From: Nitrosomonas sp.
GTDB taxonomy: Bacteria > Pseudomonadota > Gammaproteobacteria > Burkholderiales > Nitrosomonadaceae
Length of the DNA: 64,000 nt
Direction: 5' to 3'
Assembly: GCA_016721865.1 (NCBI GenBank)
Contig: JADKHF010000042.1
Span: forward strand, 62,001 to 126,000
Under the pieces are notes generated by a model, which did no database searches, was not told the DNA's origin, and was given only the letters and a program-made list of their open reading frames with translations. Of this stretch, positions 37,408 through 48,581 are shown piece after piece. The stretch's first letter is position 1, and every line of letters begins with the position of its first letter. A program made the position numbers and the translations under genes.

Positions 37408-38208
37408 ATGTCAACGCTTACCTGGATTATTGCTGCCAGCTTACTTGGAGGAATATTAAGCTTATTGTGTGCAGCAGTATTGGCATTCAATATGCGGATG
37501 TCGTGGCTTTCCATATTGGTTTCTTATGCGATTGGCGCATTATTGGGAGCGGCTTTTCTCAATACTTTGCCAGAAGCATTCGAGCTTTCTGAAAACCCAA
37601 TGCAGGTGACCGTCACTGTGTTAATTGGGATTCTGATCTTTTTTATTCTGGAAAAATTAGTGCTGTGGCGTCATTGCCATATCGAGGATTGCGAAGCGCA
37701 TGATCCATTGCATGGTTCCGCGGCACCGGCAACTACTCAGCATGAGCATGATCACGGGCGCAGTGGCATGATGGGTATTGTGGGCGACACCTTTCATAGT
37801 TTTGTCGACGGTATTTTGATTGCTGCCGCTTTTATGGTGGATGTGCAACTGGGTATTGTGACATCCATCGCTATTATCGCCCATGAAATTCCTCAGGAAG
37901 CGGGGGATTTCATAATCCTTTTGAATTCCGGTTACACGCGCCGCATGGCATTTCTGATGAATTTGTTATCCAGCTTGGCGACCTTGGTTGGCGGTGTATT
38001 GGCATATTTCATGTTGCACAAGATGAATTTTCTGATACAACCGTTGTTAGGGCTTGCATCAGCCAGTATGATTTATGTGGCGATGTCTGATTTGATTCCA
38101 AGTTTGCATAAACGCCCGGAGATTAATGCAACTATCCAGCAAGTCGCATTGATATTATTAGGAATTTCAACTATCTGGCTGATGGGGAATATTTTTCCAC
38201 ATGACTAG
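37408..38208 (+). CDS. ZIP-family divalent metal transporter
   Basis: Inner-membrane importer of zinc or other divalent metals. 266 residues with seven to eight helices. A His-rich cytoplasmic loop (HCHIEDCEAHDPLHGS, then HEHDHGR) lies between helices 3 and 4. The transport-site helices carry HSFVDGILIAAAF and AHEIPQEAGDFIILLNSG. No Zur-type operator was recognised upstream. Confidence 0.9.
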   Translation: MSTLTWIIAASLLGGILSLLCAAVLAFNMRMSWLSILVSYAIGALLGAAFLNTLPEAFELSENPMQVTVTVLIGILIFFILEKLVLWRHCHIEDCEAHDPLHGSAAPATTQHEHDHGRSGMMGIVGDTFHSFVDGILIAAAFMVDVQLGIVTSIAIIAHEIPQEAGDFIILLNSGYTRRMAFLMNLLSSLATLVGGVLAYFMLHKMNFLIQPLLGLASASMIYVAMSDLIPSLHKRPEINATIQQVALILLGISTIWLMGNIFPHD

Positions 38209-38257
38209 GCGCGTGTAGTGATTGCAAAATGCGGAGCCTTGATTATAAGGAGTTTCA

Positions 38258-38674
38258 ATGACGAAACGGTTAATTGTGTTATTACTGTTGCTTTTCTGTA
38301 CGAGTTTTGTTTATGCGGAAGAGAGCGATATTCTCGAAAAAGTGGATAGCAGCGCACGTTCCTGGCTTGGGCTGATTGATAGTGGAAAATATAAAGAAAG
38401 CTGGGAGAATTCATCTTCGCTATTTAAGTCGAAAACATCCGAGTCTGAGTGGATCAAATTAATTACTGCAATCAGAGCACCACGTGGTGCAATCAATGCC
38501 AGGTATATCGCGACGGCCGCTTCCGGGAAATCCTTATCGGGATTTCCAGATGGGGAGTATGTTGTGCTCCAGTTTTACACAACTTTTTCAGAAAAAGGGT
38601 TGGCAATGGAGACGGTAACGCTGGCAAAGACACAAAATGAAACATGGCAGGTTGCAGAATACTCAATCAAGTAA
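38258..38674 (+). CDS. Exported DUF4019-domain protein
   Basis: 138 residues with a clear signal peptide (LIVLLLLLFCTSFVYAEE, cleavage after YA). The mature part (DSSARSWLGLIDSGKYKESW, then GEYVVLQFYTTF) matches the DUF4019 fold. Function unknown. AAGGAG lies 5 nt before the ATG. It lies 49 nt after the ZIP gene and could be cotranscribed with it. Confidence 0.8.
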   Translation: MTKRLIVLLLLLFCTSFVYAEESDILEKVDSSARSWLGLIDSGKYKESWENSSSLFKSKTSESEWIKLITAIRAPRGAINARYIATAASGKSLSGFPDGEYVVLQFYTTFSEKGLAMETVTLAKTQNETWQVAEYSIK

Positions 38675-38710
38675 AAATTGCGTGTCAGATGAATCTTTCC
38701 GTACTGGTGC

Positions 38711-41312
38711 CTAAGGCATCGCAGAAGGATTTTGCCCTTTAAACCCCTGGGAAACCCGGTAATAGACGCGGCGCACTGGTGTACCATAGCGTTCAATGAC
38801 ACGATATTCAATGGCGCCAGGTTGATCAAGCATTTGTTCAACATCAATGGTGCCCATCCGGATCTTTTCTAAATGGCGGCGTTTCATACCAACTTGAATG
38901 ATAGGGCGGTCGGTGGGTGCTTCAAAAGGAAACCAGAAATCATACATGGCACCGCTATCACCAAACATATTGCGTGAGCGGATATCTAGCTGTGCATTCT
39001 CCATGGGTGTAAAAAGATAGCGCGCTGGCAACAGACCATTTGCTCATACCGACAATAATGGGTTCTTTGCCGGTTTTATTTTTGACTTCCTCGGCAATCT
39101 GCGTAATTTCAGCAGCCGTTTCTCGCCAGAAATAATGCTCTGTGAATAGATGATAAGGAATGCCTGGAATTCCCAGTACCACGTAGTGCAGTACAAAGCC
39201 ATAAGCGAAGATGCACGTAATAATGGTTACTTGCCAAGTCTTCTGAATGCGTTTGGCGAATGTACTGAGATGATCGGTTTGACCAATCATCCAGGCGATA
39301 GTTGGTAATATTCCAAACCAGATTGGGCCAGTCCAGTGAAAGCGCGGCGCGTCAAAAGTACTGAGTACGAAACAAATGAATAATGGGACACCGGCGAAAA
39401 CTTGTACGAATAAGAGGCGCCTGCGTTCAGGTTGGAGCGCATCAGGTTTCCTGATTGCAAAGAAGGCCAATACAGCGGCAAGAAAGCCGACTGGGGTGAG
39501 CAGGATGATCATGTGGGCAATCAAAAGATGTACTGAGAATTTAAAGCTATCCGCCAGCACACGATTCGACTGAAATGCAAATGATGCCCAATTATTTTCG
39601 TAGTTCCAAATGATAACCGGTGAAAAGAGTAACAATGCCAATAATGCTGCTAGATAAGGGTGAGGGTGTTTCATCCAGCGGCGTGCTGTTGGATCTAGTA
39701 TGACAAATACCAATGCCGCAATTCCCAATAACCCCAGCGAGTATTTGGATAGTAATCCCAGACCGAAAGCGATCCCCATCCCCAGCCACGCTGTGCGTTG
39801 ACCAGCTAATAATGCACGTTCCATGTAATACAGTGTGGCGGCCCAAGTTGCGAATAAGGGGGCGTCGGGTGTCATCAATAAGCCGGAAGCAAATCCCATT
39901 GGCAGAATAGACGACAATAATACCGTGCGCATTGCGGTGGATTTGTTGTACAGGTTTTGCGCCAGTGCATATAGGTAACCTATGGTTACAAAGCCACAAA
40001 TGAGAGCACCAATGCGTACACCAAATTCATTGTGCCCCAGGACTGAGGTACCCAGCCAAATTAACCAGGCAACCATGGGAGGGTGATCATAAAAGCTCAG
40101 ATCCATGTGCTGCGCATACTGCCAGTAATAAGCTTCATCTGGGATGAGTTGGGCCAGACCAGAATAAACTAAACGCAGTAGTATGATAAATATTACGATG
40201 CCAATCGCTGCTGTGCGCCAGCGTATTTCCAAAGAGGGAGGATTTTCTTTATTGGGGAATACATAAAAAGCTGAGCCTAAGTAGTTCACGGCTGCAGTAG
40301 CGATGATGGCTGGAAAAATGGCCAGCAGAGGCGGCACATGCCAGATATAAACGAGTAGAGCTAATACACCTCCGCGCAGTATTAAAGCGAATGTACCCAC
40401 AGTCAGGAAACGGCCAAATTGATGCCATTGGAGATAGCCTGTGTGATGTTCGCGAAATGCCCATTTTGAATTAAAGGTATAGTTGGCGGTTGCGGCGACA
40501 AAGAAACTAACGAAGTGAGCCAGAGCAAGCCCGGTGCCACGATTGATCATCCATTGAAAAATGATTGCGTCGATTAAAACGCCCAATAAACCCACTGCAG
40601 CAAAGCGGCCAGCCGTATTGAGTGAGGCCGTACCACCCGCTAATGTGATCAAACGTTGTATATAAGCTTGCTGGTGCGAAAAAGACAATTTTGAGGTGCC
40701 ATGCGTGCGATCATGAAAACAAATAGGTACTTCGATGACGCGAAGCTTTCCCTGATTAGCCATGAGTAGCTCGAGCAGAATTTTGTAGCCATGCGCATTG
40801 TCAGAGATACTTGCAGTCAGTTCGCGGCGGAAAGCAAAGAAACCCGATGTGGCGTCATTCACATCACAAATCGGGCGTGCTATCCAGCCACCAACGCGTG
40901 ACAGTAATTGCCGGTACAGTGGCCAGTTCTCAGTACTGCCGCCGACAATATAGCGACTGCCAATGGCTACGTCATGGGTGTTGTTGAGTATGGGGGTGAT
41001 GATAGCCGGTAAGCGTTCGGGCGGATGGCTTAGATCTGCATCCATGACCACAATGACATTGCTTTGGGCTTTAGCTGCTCCTGCCAGTATCGCTGCAGTC
41101 AGATCCGGTTTCTCCTGCCGTTCAATGAGATGAACGTTTGATCGGCTTTCCCAGGCGCGCACTTTGTCAGGAGTTCCATCCGTGGATCCATCATCAACAA
41201 AAATTATTTCAAAAGAATCCGGGGCAAAATTCAATGCAAATATACGAGTTAAGAGTATGTCTATATTCTTGGATTCGTTCAGCGTGGGTACCACGATGGA
41301 AAATTGAGTCAT
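38711..41312 (-). CDS. Membrane glycosyltransferase fusion: GT2 (DPM-like) - GtrA - GT83 (ArnT-like), frameshifted near the C-terminus
   Basis: Residues 1-235 form a dolichol-phosphate-mannose-synthase-like GT2 domain (MTQFSIVVPTLNESKNIDIL, DADLSHPPERL). Residues 240-355 are a GtrA-like four-helix module (FAAVGLLGVLIDAIIFQW). The rest is an ArnT/PMT-type polytopic glycosyltransferase (LIPDEAYYWQYAQHMDLSFY, YDHPPMVAWL). The fusion suggests one protein that charges undecaprenyl phosphate with a sugar, flips it and transfers it to a glycan or lipid A. The frame breaks near 38990-39020; the tail resumes as LDIRSRNMFGDSGAMYDFWF and runs to 38711. Total about 867 residues. Confidence 0.85.
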
Positions 41313-41359
41313 GTAGCTCCACAGATTAAAGTTGACACTTAATTATTGACGGCATAATT

Positions 41360-42355
41360 TTATTTTTGTTGCTTTTGGTATTTATTAACCGCTTTATTAT
41401 GGTCAGCTAGATTACTGGAAAATTGAGATTCTCCGTTACCTTTTGCGACAAAATATAGCGCATCAGTGTCGGCCGGATTGAGTGCTGCACGAATGGAAGC
41501 TAGACTGGGTAAGGCAATAGGGGTGGGCGGCAGGCCTGCGCGCGTATAGGTATTGTATTCCTGGTCGGTAAGCAGGTCTTTTTTGCGCAGGTTTCCATCA
41601 AATTGCTCACCCAAACCATAGATAATGGTTGGATCTGTTTGTAATCGCATACCTTTGCGCAGCCGGTTAATAAACACACCGGCTATCGTGGTGCGATCAC
41701 TTTCCAGGCCGGTTTCTTTCTCTATTAAGGAAGCAAGAATGAGTGCTTCATAAGGTGTTGCTAATGGTAAAGATTCAGCACGTGACAACCAACTGGATTG
41801 TAAATGATTCTGCATGGTCTGATAGGCGCGTTGCAGAATTTCTATATCGCTGCTATTTTTAATAAAATAATAAGTATCCGGGAAAAATAATCCTTCGGCA
41901 GCTGTTTCAGTTGCGCCGATTAACTGAAGAATTTCCTGATCACTCAGGTTGGTTGTACGATTTTGTATGGCAGGATGTTCGTTTAATACTTTGCGCAATT
42001 GCGCAAAAGTTGAACCTTCAAGAAATCTTATTTCATTCTGTTTTGCATCACCCTTTGTCAGATAATCTAATAGCGCTATTTGAGAGATATTCTCGGTGAG
42101 TCGGTAATCTCCAGCTTTTATTGCCGATTCCTGATTCAGATAACGTGCTAATAGAATTAATGGCCATTTGTTGGGAAAAACACCTGCATCGGCCAGTTGT
42201 TGAGAAACTTGTTTTAGATTGCTGCCAGGACGAATAGAGAACTCATAGGGTGTAACAGGAAGCGAAATACTTGAATGAACATGAAGATAAAGCCATCCAA
42301 TTAACAGAATGGCGATAGAAACAGTCGAAATAAGAAGGCGTTTTAGCGTAGGCAT
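41360..42355 (-). CDS. mltG: Endolytic murein transglycosylase MltG (YceG-like)
   Basis: Cleaves nascent peptidoglycan strands in the periplasm and is thought to set strand ends. 331 residues with one N-terminal membrane anchor (LLISTVSIAILLIGWLYLHV). Diagnostic segments are EGLFFPDTYYF, ILASLIEKETGLESDR with the catalytic Glu, and VFINRLRKGMRLQTDPTIIY. It follows fabF in the same direction, as in many proteobacteria. Confidence 0.93.
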   Translation of the reverse strand: MPTLKRLLISTVSIAILLIGWLYLHVHSSISLPVTPYEFSIRPGSNLKQVSQQLADAGVFPNKWPLILLARYLNQESAIKAGDYRLTENISQIALLDYLTKGDAKQNEIRFLEGSTFAQLRKVLNEHPAIQNRTTNLSDQEILQLIGATETAAEGLFFPDTYYFIKNSSDIEILQRAYQTMQNHLQSSWLSRAESLPLATPYEALILASLIEKETGLESDRTTIAGVFINRLRKGMRLQTDPTIIYGLGEQFDGNLRKKDLLTDQEYNTYTRAGLPPTPIALPSLASIRAALNPADTDALYFVAKGNGESQFSSNLADHNKAVNKYQKQQK

Positions 42356-42378
42356 GCGCCACAGAGAGGTAAAATTTT

Positions 42379-43620
42379 TTATACGCTACGGAAAACAAGC
42401 GTTCCGTTAGTTCCTCCAAACCCGAAGGAATTCGATAGTGCAACTCTGATGTTCATAGCTCTTGCTGTATTAGGGATATAATCCAGATCACATTGCGGGT
42501 CTTGATTGACAAGGTTGATTGTGGGAGGGGCGATTTGATGATGTATTGCAAGGACAGAGAAAATTGCTTCCACGCCTCCAGCAGCACCGAGTAAATGTCC
42601 TGTCATTGATTTTGTTGAATTGACTGCAAGTTTTCTAGCATGGTCACCAAAACAACGCTTAACAGCAATTGTTTCAGCGATATCACCCAACGGAGTGGAT
42701 GTGCCATGTGCATTAACGTAATCAACTTCTGTGGTATTAATACCTGCATTTTTGAGTGCATTAGACATGCAGCGTGCTGCGCCTTCACCATCGTCGCTAG
42801 GCGCTGTCATATGATAGGCGTCAGCACTCATGCCAAACCCAGCTAATTCAGCATAAATTTTTGCTCCTCGACGTTTGGCGTGCTCTATTTCTTCCAGTAC
42901 CAGAACCCCGGCGCCCTCACCCAGCACAAAGCCATCACGATCGATATCCCAGGGACGGCTCGCAGCTTCCGGATTGGCATTGTGAACTGATAAGGCTCTT
43001 GCAGCAGCGAACCCGCCGAGTGCAAGCGGTGTTATACATGATTCGGCGCCGCCACACACCATGACATCGGCATCGCCATATTCAATCATGCGGGCTGAGC
43101 TGCCTATACTGTGTGTGGCTGTGGTACAGGCTGTCACAATCGCTATATTGGGACCTTTATAGCCATACAGGATGGATAAGTTACCTGCGATCATGTTGAT
43201 GATAGTACTGGGAATAAAGAAAGGCGATATTTTACGTGGTCCACCTGCATGGTAAGCGGTATCTGTATGCTCAATCATAGGCAGGCCGCCAATGCCTGAG
43301 CCGATATTAACGCCGATTTGTTCCGGATCAAGCTGTCTAACATCATCTATACCAGCATCTTTAACAGCTTGAATTGCTGCAGCCATACCATAATGGATAA
43401 AAGTATCCATGCGGCGTGCTTCTTTGGCAGACAAATATTGCTGAATATCAAAATCTTTCACTTCACCAGCAATTTGTGAAGTGAAATTGGATGCATCAAA
43501 ACGGGTTATCCGAGTAATACCGGATTTTCCTGAGATGATATTCTCCCATGCGCTTGATATTGTGCTTCCAACAGGCGACACAATACCTAACCCGGTAACT
43601 ACTACCCTACGTTTGGACAA
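42379..43620 (-). CDS. fabF: 3-oxoacyl-ACP synthase II
   Basis: Condensing enzyme of fatty-acid elongation. 413 residues, full length. The active-site Cys is in [13 protein letters not shown]; the His residues are in [11 protein letters not shown] and [12 protein letters not shown]. The C-terminus ends in [15 protein letters not shown]. It starts 37 nt after the acpP stop. Confidence 0.95.
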   Translation of the reverse strand: MSKRRVVVTGLGIVSPVGSTISSAWENIISGKSGITRITRFDASNFTSQIAGEVKDFDIQQYLSAKEARRMDTFIHYGMAAAIQAVKDAGIDDVRQLDPEQIGVNIGSGIGGLPMIEHTDTAYHAGGPRKISPFFIPSTIINMIAGNLSILYGYKGPNIAIVTACTTATHSIGSSARMIEYGDADVMVCGGAESCITPLALGGFAAARALSVHNANPEAASRPWDIDRDGFVLGEGAGVLVLEEIEHAKRRGAKIYAELAGFGMSADAYHMTAPSDDGEGAARCMSNALKNAGINTTEVDYVNAHGTSTPLGDIAETIAVKRCFGDHARKLAVNSTKSMTGHLLGAAGGVEAIFSVLAIHHQIAPPTINLVNQDPQCDLDYIPNTARAMNIRVALSNSFGFGGTNGTLVFRSV

Positions 43621-43657
43621 AATAACTCCGCTTGCGTGTACTTAAAAAATTAAAATA

Positions 43658-43894
43658 CTAATTTGTATTAGCAGTGACGTAGTCAATTGCTTCCTGGACG
43701 GTATTTATTTTTTCAGCTTGTTCATCTGGAATCTCGCATTCGAATTCTTCCTCTAGTGCCATTACCAATTCGACCGTGTCGAGTGAGTCTGCTCCCAGAT
43801 CATTAACAAAAGATGATTCATTCTTCACTTCTGCTTCATTCACGCCAAGTTGTTCAGCTACAATCTTTCTAATACGCTGTTCAATATTTTCCAT
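43658..43894 (-). CDS. acpP: Acyl carrier protein
   Basis: 78-residue acidic four-helix protein. The phosphopantetheine serine is in [19 protein letters not shown]. It sits between fabG and fabF as in E. coli. Confidence 0.97.
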   Translation of the reverse strand: MENIEQRIRKIVAEQLGVNEAEVKNESSFVNDLGADSLDTVELVMALEEEFECEIPDEQAEKINTVQEAIDYVTANTN

Positions 43895-44011
43895 CTAGGT
43901 ATTTCCTTCTCAGGTAAGATAAACGCATTCATTCTAGCAAATTTTCATTGCTAGCAAAACTGAAACATGACTGCTAGTCGCGCAGTTTTAATTTTCACAA
44001 TGGCTTGTATA

Positions 44012-44755
44012 TTAGTCCATATACATCCCGCCGTTGACATGGAGTGTTGTGCCTGTAATATATCCTGCTGCAGAAGAAGCTAAGAACGCTACTGCTGAAG
44101 CGACTTCTTCAGGGCGACCTAATCTTCCCAAAGGAACATGCTGAATTAAGTTTTGTTGAAATTCATCGGCCAGTGAACGTGTCATGTCCGTGTCAATAAA
44201 ACCAGGGGCAACACAATTTACAGTAATATTGCGACTGCCGACTTCCCGTGCCAGTGATTTACTAAAACCAAATATGCCTGCTTTGGCGGCAGCATAGTTT
44301 GTTTGTCCCATATTTCCCATTGCACCGACAACAGAAGAAATATTAATGATGCGGCCGTAACAGACTTTCATCATGGCACGGAGGACTGCGCGACTTAACC
44401 GGAACACTGATTTTAAATCAGTTTCTATGATTTCATCCCATTCTTCATCTTTCATGCGCACTAACAGGTTATCGCGCGTGATACCGGCATTATTGACCAA
44501 TATCTCAATTTCCCCAAATTTATCTCGAATGGTTCGAATCGCATCGTTAATTTGCTCGGTATTATTCACATTCAGAGTGATACCTATGCCCTTGATGCCG
44601 GCTTTCTCCAAGTATTGATTAATCGAGTTTGCGCCGCTTTCAGTTGTCGCTGTACCAATCACCACTGCACCCAACTGACCGAGCCTGAGTGCGATGGCTT
44701 GTCCAATTCCTCGACTGGCGCCTGTTACTAAAGTTATTTTATTTTCCAAAATCAC
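44012..44755 (-). CDS. fabG: 3-oxoacyl-ACP reductase
   Basis: NADPH-dependent SDR enzyme of fatty-acid elongation. 247 residues. Cofactor loop TGASRGIGQAIA, catalytic Ser in NISSVVG and YAAAK as the Tyr/Lys pair; C-terminal ITGTTLHVNGGMYMD is typical. The gap to acpP is 117 nt. Confidence 0.95.
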   Translation of the reverse strand: MILENKITLVTGASRGIGQAIALRLGQLGAVVIGTATTESGANSINQYLEKAGIKGIGITLNVNNTEQINDAIRTIRDKFGEIEILVNNAGITRDNLLVRMKDEEWDEIIETDLKSVFRLSRAVLRAMMKVCYGRIINISSVVGAMGNMGQTNYAAAKAGIFGFSKSLAREVGSRNITVNCVAPGFIDTDMTRSLADEFQQNLIQHVPLGRLGRPEEVASAVAFLASSAAGYITGTTLHVNGGMYMD

Positions 44756-44803
44756 ATCTCCATGAATAGTGACATGACTGTGCGTAGCAGATACTCATTG
44801 CTT

Positions 44804-45748
44804 TTATATTATCCCTAAATTATGAACAGCTTGTTTGATTGCTTCACTATTTGCCAGTGATAACTGCTGCAAATTTTGATCGATGCGTTTGTTTAGCCCG
44901 GCCAATACTTTTCCCGGCCCACATTCGACGACATGGGTTATACCGGCAGCGGCAAAGGCTCGAATAGTATCTACCCACCGTACAGAACTGATAAGCTGTT
45001 GAACTAAAATTTTCTTAATGGCAGCCGTGTCGGAATGTAGTTTTACATCGGCGTTATGCAGAATCGGGATTTTAGGGGAGTGCAGCATTACGTGCTCCAG
45101 TTGTTGCTGCATGCGATTGGCTGCTGGTTTCATTAGTGAGCAATGCGAAGGAATACTCATTGGTAAAAGGATCGCACGTTTTGCTCCCTTTGATTTAGCC
45201 ATTTCAATTCCTTGCAGGATGGCATTTCTGTGTCCGGCGATTACTACCTGACCCGGTGAATTGAAGTTGGCCGGCTCAAGAGATTCTCCTTTACCTTGGT
45301 TTGTGATGTCATGACATATTGTTTCGATGATTTCATCATCTAATCCGAGAATTGCTGCCATTCCACCCACACCTTCCGGTACAGCCTGTTGCATAGCTTG
45401 CGCACGGAAGCGCACCAGCAATAACGCATCAGCAAAACTCAATGTTTCGGCTGCGACCAATGCCGTGTATTCGCCCAGGCTATGTCCAGCCAGGAGCGTC
45501 GGATTTCCGCCTGCCAAACCTGTCCATGCACGATACACAGCCACTCCTGCGGTCAGCATGAGCGGTTGTGTGTTGATGGTGAGATTGAGATCGTCCGCTG
45601 GCCCGGTGTTGACCATTGACCAAAAATCCTGTTTGAGGATATCGGATGCTTCTTGAAAGGTTTCCTGAACGATGGGTAAATCCGCATACCCATTGACCAT
45701 TCCGACAGATTGTGACCCTTGACCTGGAAATACAAATGCAAATTTCAT
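44804..45748 (-). CDS. fabD: Malonyl-CoA:ACP transacylase
   Basis: Loads malonate onto ACP. 314 residues. MKFAFVFPGQGSQSVGM at the start, nucleophile Ser in LLAGHSLGEYTALVAA, and the second conserved His in MSIPSHCSLM. It starts 3 nt after the fabH stop, so the genes are tightly coupled. Confidence 0.95.
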   Translation of the reverse strand: MKFAFVFPGQGSQSVGMVNGYADLPIVQETFQEASDILKQDFWSMVNTGPADDLNLTINTQPLMLTAGVAVYRAWTGLAGGNPTLLAGHSLGEYTALVAAETLSFADALLLVRFRAQAMQQAVPEGVGGMAAILGLDDEIIETICHDITNQGKGESLEPANFNSPGQVVIAGHRNAILQGIEMAKSKGAKRAILLPMSIPSHCSLMKPAANRMQQQLEHVMLHSPKIPILHNADVKLHSDTAAIKKILVQQLISSVRWVDTIRAFAAAGITHVVECGPGKVLAGLNKRIDQNLQQLSLANSEAIKQAVHNLGII

Positions 45749-45751
45749 AAA

Positions 45752-46708
45752 TCACCAGCGCAGTAATACTGCTCCCCATGTGAATCCACCGCCAACACCC
45801 TCCAATAGGATCAGTTGATCAGGCTGAATGCGTCCGTCACGTACCGCAATGTCAAGAGCGAGCGGAATGGAAGCCGCGGAAGTATTGCCATGTTTGTCAA
45901 CAGCTACCACTACTTTATCCATAGGTAATCTTAGTTTCTTTGCCGTTGATTGTATAATTCGGATATTTGCTTGATGAGGAATCAACCAATCGATATCCGT
46001 AGTCTGCAAATTATTTTTGGATATAGCCTCTTGTACTACTTCTTCCAGAACCTTGACAGCAAATTTAAAAACGGTATTGCCTTCCATGTTTATGTATGGA
46101 GTGCCTTGCACTTTTCCGCCGCTGATGCACCCCGGCGCTGATAAGATATTACTATAGCTGCCATTGGCATGCAGGTGGGTGGATAAGATACCCGGTTGAT
46201 CACTTTGCGAAAGCACTACTGCACCGGCACCATCACCGAATAAAACACAGGTGCTACGATCATTCCAGTCAAGTATTTTAGAATAAATTTCACTGCCGAC
46301 CACTAAAGCATTCCGGCACTTACCTGAACTAACAAACATGTCAGCGGTAGCCAGCGCATAAATAAAGCCACTGCAGACAGCTTGGACATCAAATGCCGGG
46401 CAATTTTCTATACCCAGTTTGTTTTGCAGAATACAGGCGGTACTTGGAAAGATCATGTCAGGAGTCGTGGTGGCGACAATGATGAGATCAATATCTTTAC
46501 TGGTTACGCCAGCAGCTTTCATGGCATTCTGACACGCATATAGCGCCAAATCGCTGGCTACCTGATCCTCGCTGGCAATATGCCGCTGTGTGATGCCTGT
46601 GCGCGTTCGTATCCATTCATCACTGGTATCCACCATGCGTTCCAGATCAAGGTTGGTGAGAATTTTTTCCGGTAAATAACTACCTGTTCCAGTGATTCTT
46701 GAATACAT
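45752..46708 (-). CDS. fabH: 3-oxoacyl-ACP synthase III
   Basis: Starts fatty-acid synthesis by condensing acetyl-CoA with malonyl-ACP. 318 residues. The catalytic Cys is in [12 protein letters not shown], His in IPHQANIRI and Asn in [14 protein letters not shown]. Its ATG overlaps the plsX stop (TAATG). Confidence 0.95.
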   Translation of the reverse strand: MYSRITGTGSYLPEKILTNLDLERMVDTSDEWIRTRTGITQRHIASEDQVASDLALYACQNAMKAAGVTSKDIDLIIVATTTPDMIFPSTACILQNKLGIENCPAFDVQAVCSGFIYALATADMFVSSGKCRNALVVGSEIYSKILDWNDRSTCVLFGDGAGAVVLSQSDQPGILSTHLHANGSYSNILSAPGCISGGKVQGTPYINMEGNTVFKFAVKVLEEVVQEAISKNNLQTTDIDWLIPHQANIRIIQSTAKKLRLPMDKVVVAVDKHGNTSAASIPLALDIAVRDGRIQPDQLILLEGVGGGFTWGAVLLRW

Positions 46709-47745
46709 TATTTTATAATTTCTTTTGAAGAAGTCTGAGAATGCCGGGAAAACTCGGCTACCCGTTCACTAATATGCCGCAGCATCCCGCCACGTACTTC
46801 TTCAGCGGCGCGCTTTATGGCAAAACCAAACGCATATTTATCTGCAGAACCATGACTTTTAATCACAATGCCGCGTAAACCCAAAACTGGCGCCGTTGTA
46901 ACGGCGATGATCGACCCGGCGTTTAAAGGAATTGATAACCGGCATTGCGATGATACCAGCCATTTTGGTGAGTAAATTGCGCCTGAATTCTTCACGTAGA
47001 TAGGTTGCCAGCATCTGTGCCAGACCTTCTGAAGTTTTTAGGGTGATATTGCCAACAAATCCATCACAAACCACGACATCAGTAGTTCCCTTGTAAATGT
47101 CATTGCCTTCAACATTACCATAAAAATTAAGCCCGCTATTGCGCAGTAGTTCAGCCGCTTGTTTAACTATTTCATTGCCTTTGATTTCCTCTTCACCAAT
47201 ATTGAGCAAACCAACGCTTGGGGATGCTTTATTTTCCACAGAGGATACCAGTGAAGCGCCCATGAGACCAAACTGGAATAAGTGCTCCGCTGTGCAGTCG
47301 ACGTTGGCACCCAAATCCAATACATAGGTGTGACCGGTAATAGTGGGTAATATGACGGCAAGTGCTGGGCGGTCAACACCCGGGATTGTTTTTAATACAA
47401 ACCGGGAAGTTGCTAGCAATGCACCCGTATTTCCAGCACTGATACAAGCTTGTGCTTCACCCGTTTTAACGAGATTAATGGAAACGCGCATTGAAGAGTC
47501 TTTTTGCTTCGCAGGGCGACTGCAGGGGATTCATCCATGCTGACAACTTCACTCGCTGGATGTAATCGGATTCTCGGGCCAAATTCAGAATTTGCAGCGC
47601 GTAACTCTGCCGCAATGGCATCAGGAATGCCGACTAGAATAATATTGGCTTCAGGATCGCAGCGCAAATATTCAACCGCTGATGGAACTGTTACATGGGG
47701 GCCATGATCACCCCCCATACAGTCTATTGCTACAGTAATATCCAA
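46708..47745 (-). CDS. plsX: Phosphate acyltransferase PlsX, two frameshifts
   Basis: Makes acyl phosphate from acyl-ACP for phospholipid synthesis. It starts [20 protein letters not shown]. The frame breaks near 47500, in the A-rich RSKK stretch, and resumes as [20 protein letters not shown] with [12 protein letters not shown]. It breaks again near 46885-46895 after [12 protein letters not shown] and resumes as [20 protein letters not shown], ending at 46708. The joined length of about 345 residues is normal. Because plsX is usually needed for growth where PlsY is the acyltransferase, two breaks in an otherwise perfect sequence point to base errors. Confidence 0.9.
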
Positions 47746-47811
47746 TTTCAGTGCTCTTGTGGCTGGGAGAAACTATATATTTAGTGCGGCTTGTAGCAAT
47801 AGATATTATAT

Positions 47812-47991
47812 TTAATCGTTTTTGGTTTTAACAACTTTCTTGCCGCGATAGTAGCCATTAGGGCTAATATGGTGGCGTAAATGAATTTCTCCAGTACTTG
47901 ATTCAACAGCTAATGGCGGATTAGTCAGAAAATCATGCGAACGGTGCATGCCGCGTTTCGAAGGGGACTTTTTATTTTGTTGGACTGCCAT
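47812..47991 (-). CDS. rpmF: 50S ribosomal protein L32
   Basis: 59 residues, [20 protein letters not shown] at the start and [14 protein letters not shown] at the end. It is the zinc-free form, without the four Cys. The gene lies between yceD and plsX, its usual place, and is co-directional with them. Confidence 0.95.
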   Translation of the reverse strand: MAVQQNKKSPSKRGMHRSHDFLTNPPLAVESSTGEIHLRHHISPNGYYRGKKVVKTKND

Positions 47992-48009
47992 GTGAATAAC
48001 TCCTTGAAC

Positions 48010-48525
48010 TCAATTTGTCTTTTTTAATGCTATTAATGCTGCAAAAGGATGTGCTGATTGTTTCTTGCTGGTCAGGTTATCATTGATTGATTCTAATTCC
48101 TGTATGCTGCATTCACCATCTGCGTGACGTGATGAAATCGGTAAACTGAGAATGATCTCGTCCTCAATTAAACTGACTACGTCCATATCAGGTGTTGATA
48201 AAATCGCATCGACGGTATCGTCTTCGTCAGTCTGATCCAGTTCCGCTTCAGTCTTCGCCAGTACCAAGAATGTCTGCAAATCAACCTCATGCGATAATTT
48301 TTCTAGACAACGCTGACAGCTAAGATGTATTTTGCCTATAATCTCCAATTGCAAGCCGGGCTTTTCATTCTTGTCAAACTGACCACTGATTTGGTAGATT
48401 AGCTCCCCTTCTTTGTCAAACAGAAAATCATGCAAACGCACAAGCACATCCACCGGGATTTTACCACGATGTATGCCAGCACTCTGCACAAAATCTAAGG
48501 GGTCTATCACAAACCTTACAGACAT
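48010..48525 (-). CDS. yceD: YceD family (DUF177) protein
   Basis: 171 residues. The Cys pair in LSCQRCLEKL is the family hallmark. YceD is linked to 23S rRNA accumulation in E. coli and precedes rpmF, as here (18-nt gap). It begins the rpmF-plsX-fabHDG-acpP-fabF run and is divergent from the Maf gene, so the operon promoter should lie in 48526-48581. Confidence 0.88.
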   Translation of the reverse strand: MSVRFVIDPLDFVQSAGIHRGKIPVDVLVRLHDFLFDKEGELIYQISGQFDKNEKPGLQLEIIGKIHLSCQRCLEKLSHEVDLQTFLVLAKTEAELDQTDEDDTVDAILSTPDMDVVSLIEDEIILSLPISSRHADGECSIQELESINDNLTSKKQSAHPFAALIALKKTN

Positions 48526-48581
48526 AAGGCGCGCATGTTATATTTTTTACTCTTAAGTGTCAAAAAATCAGAAGGAAAATT

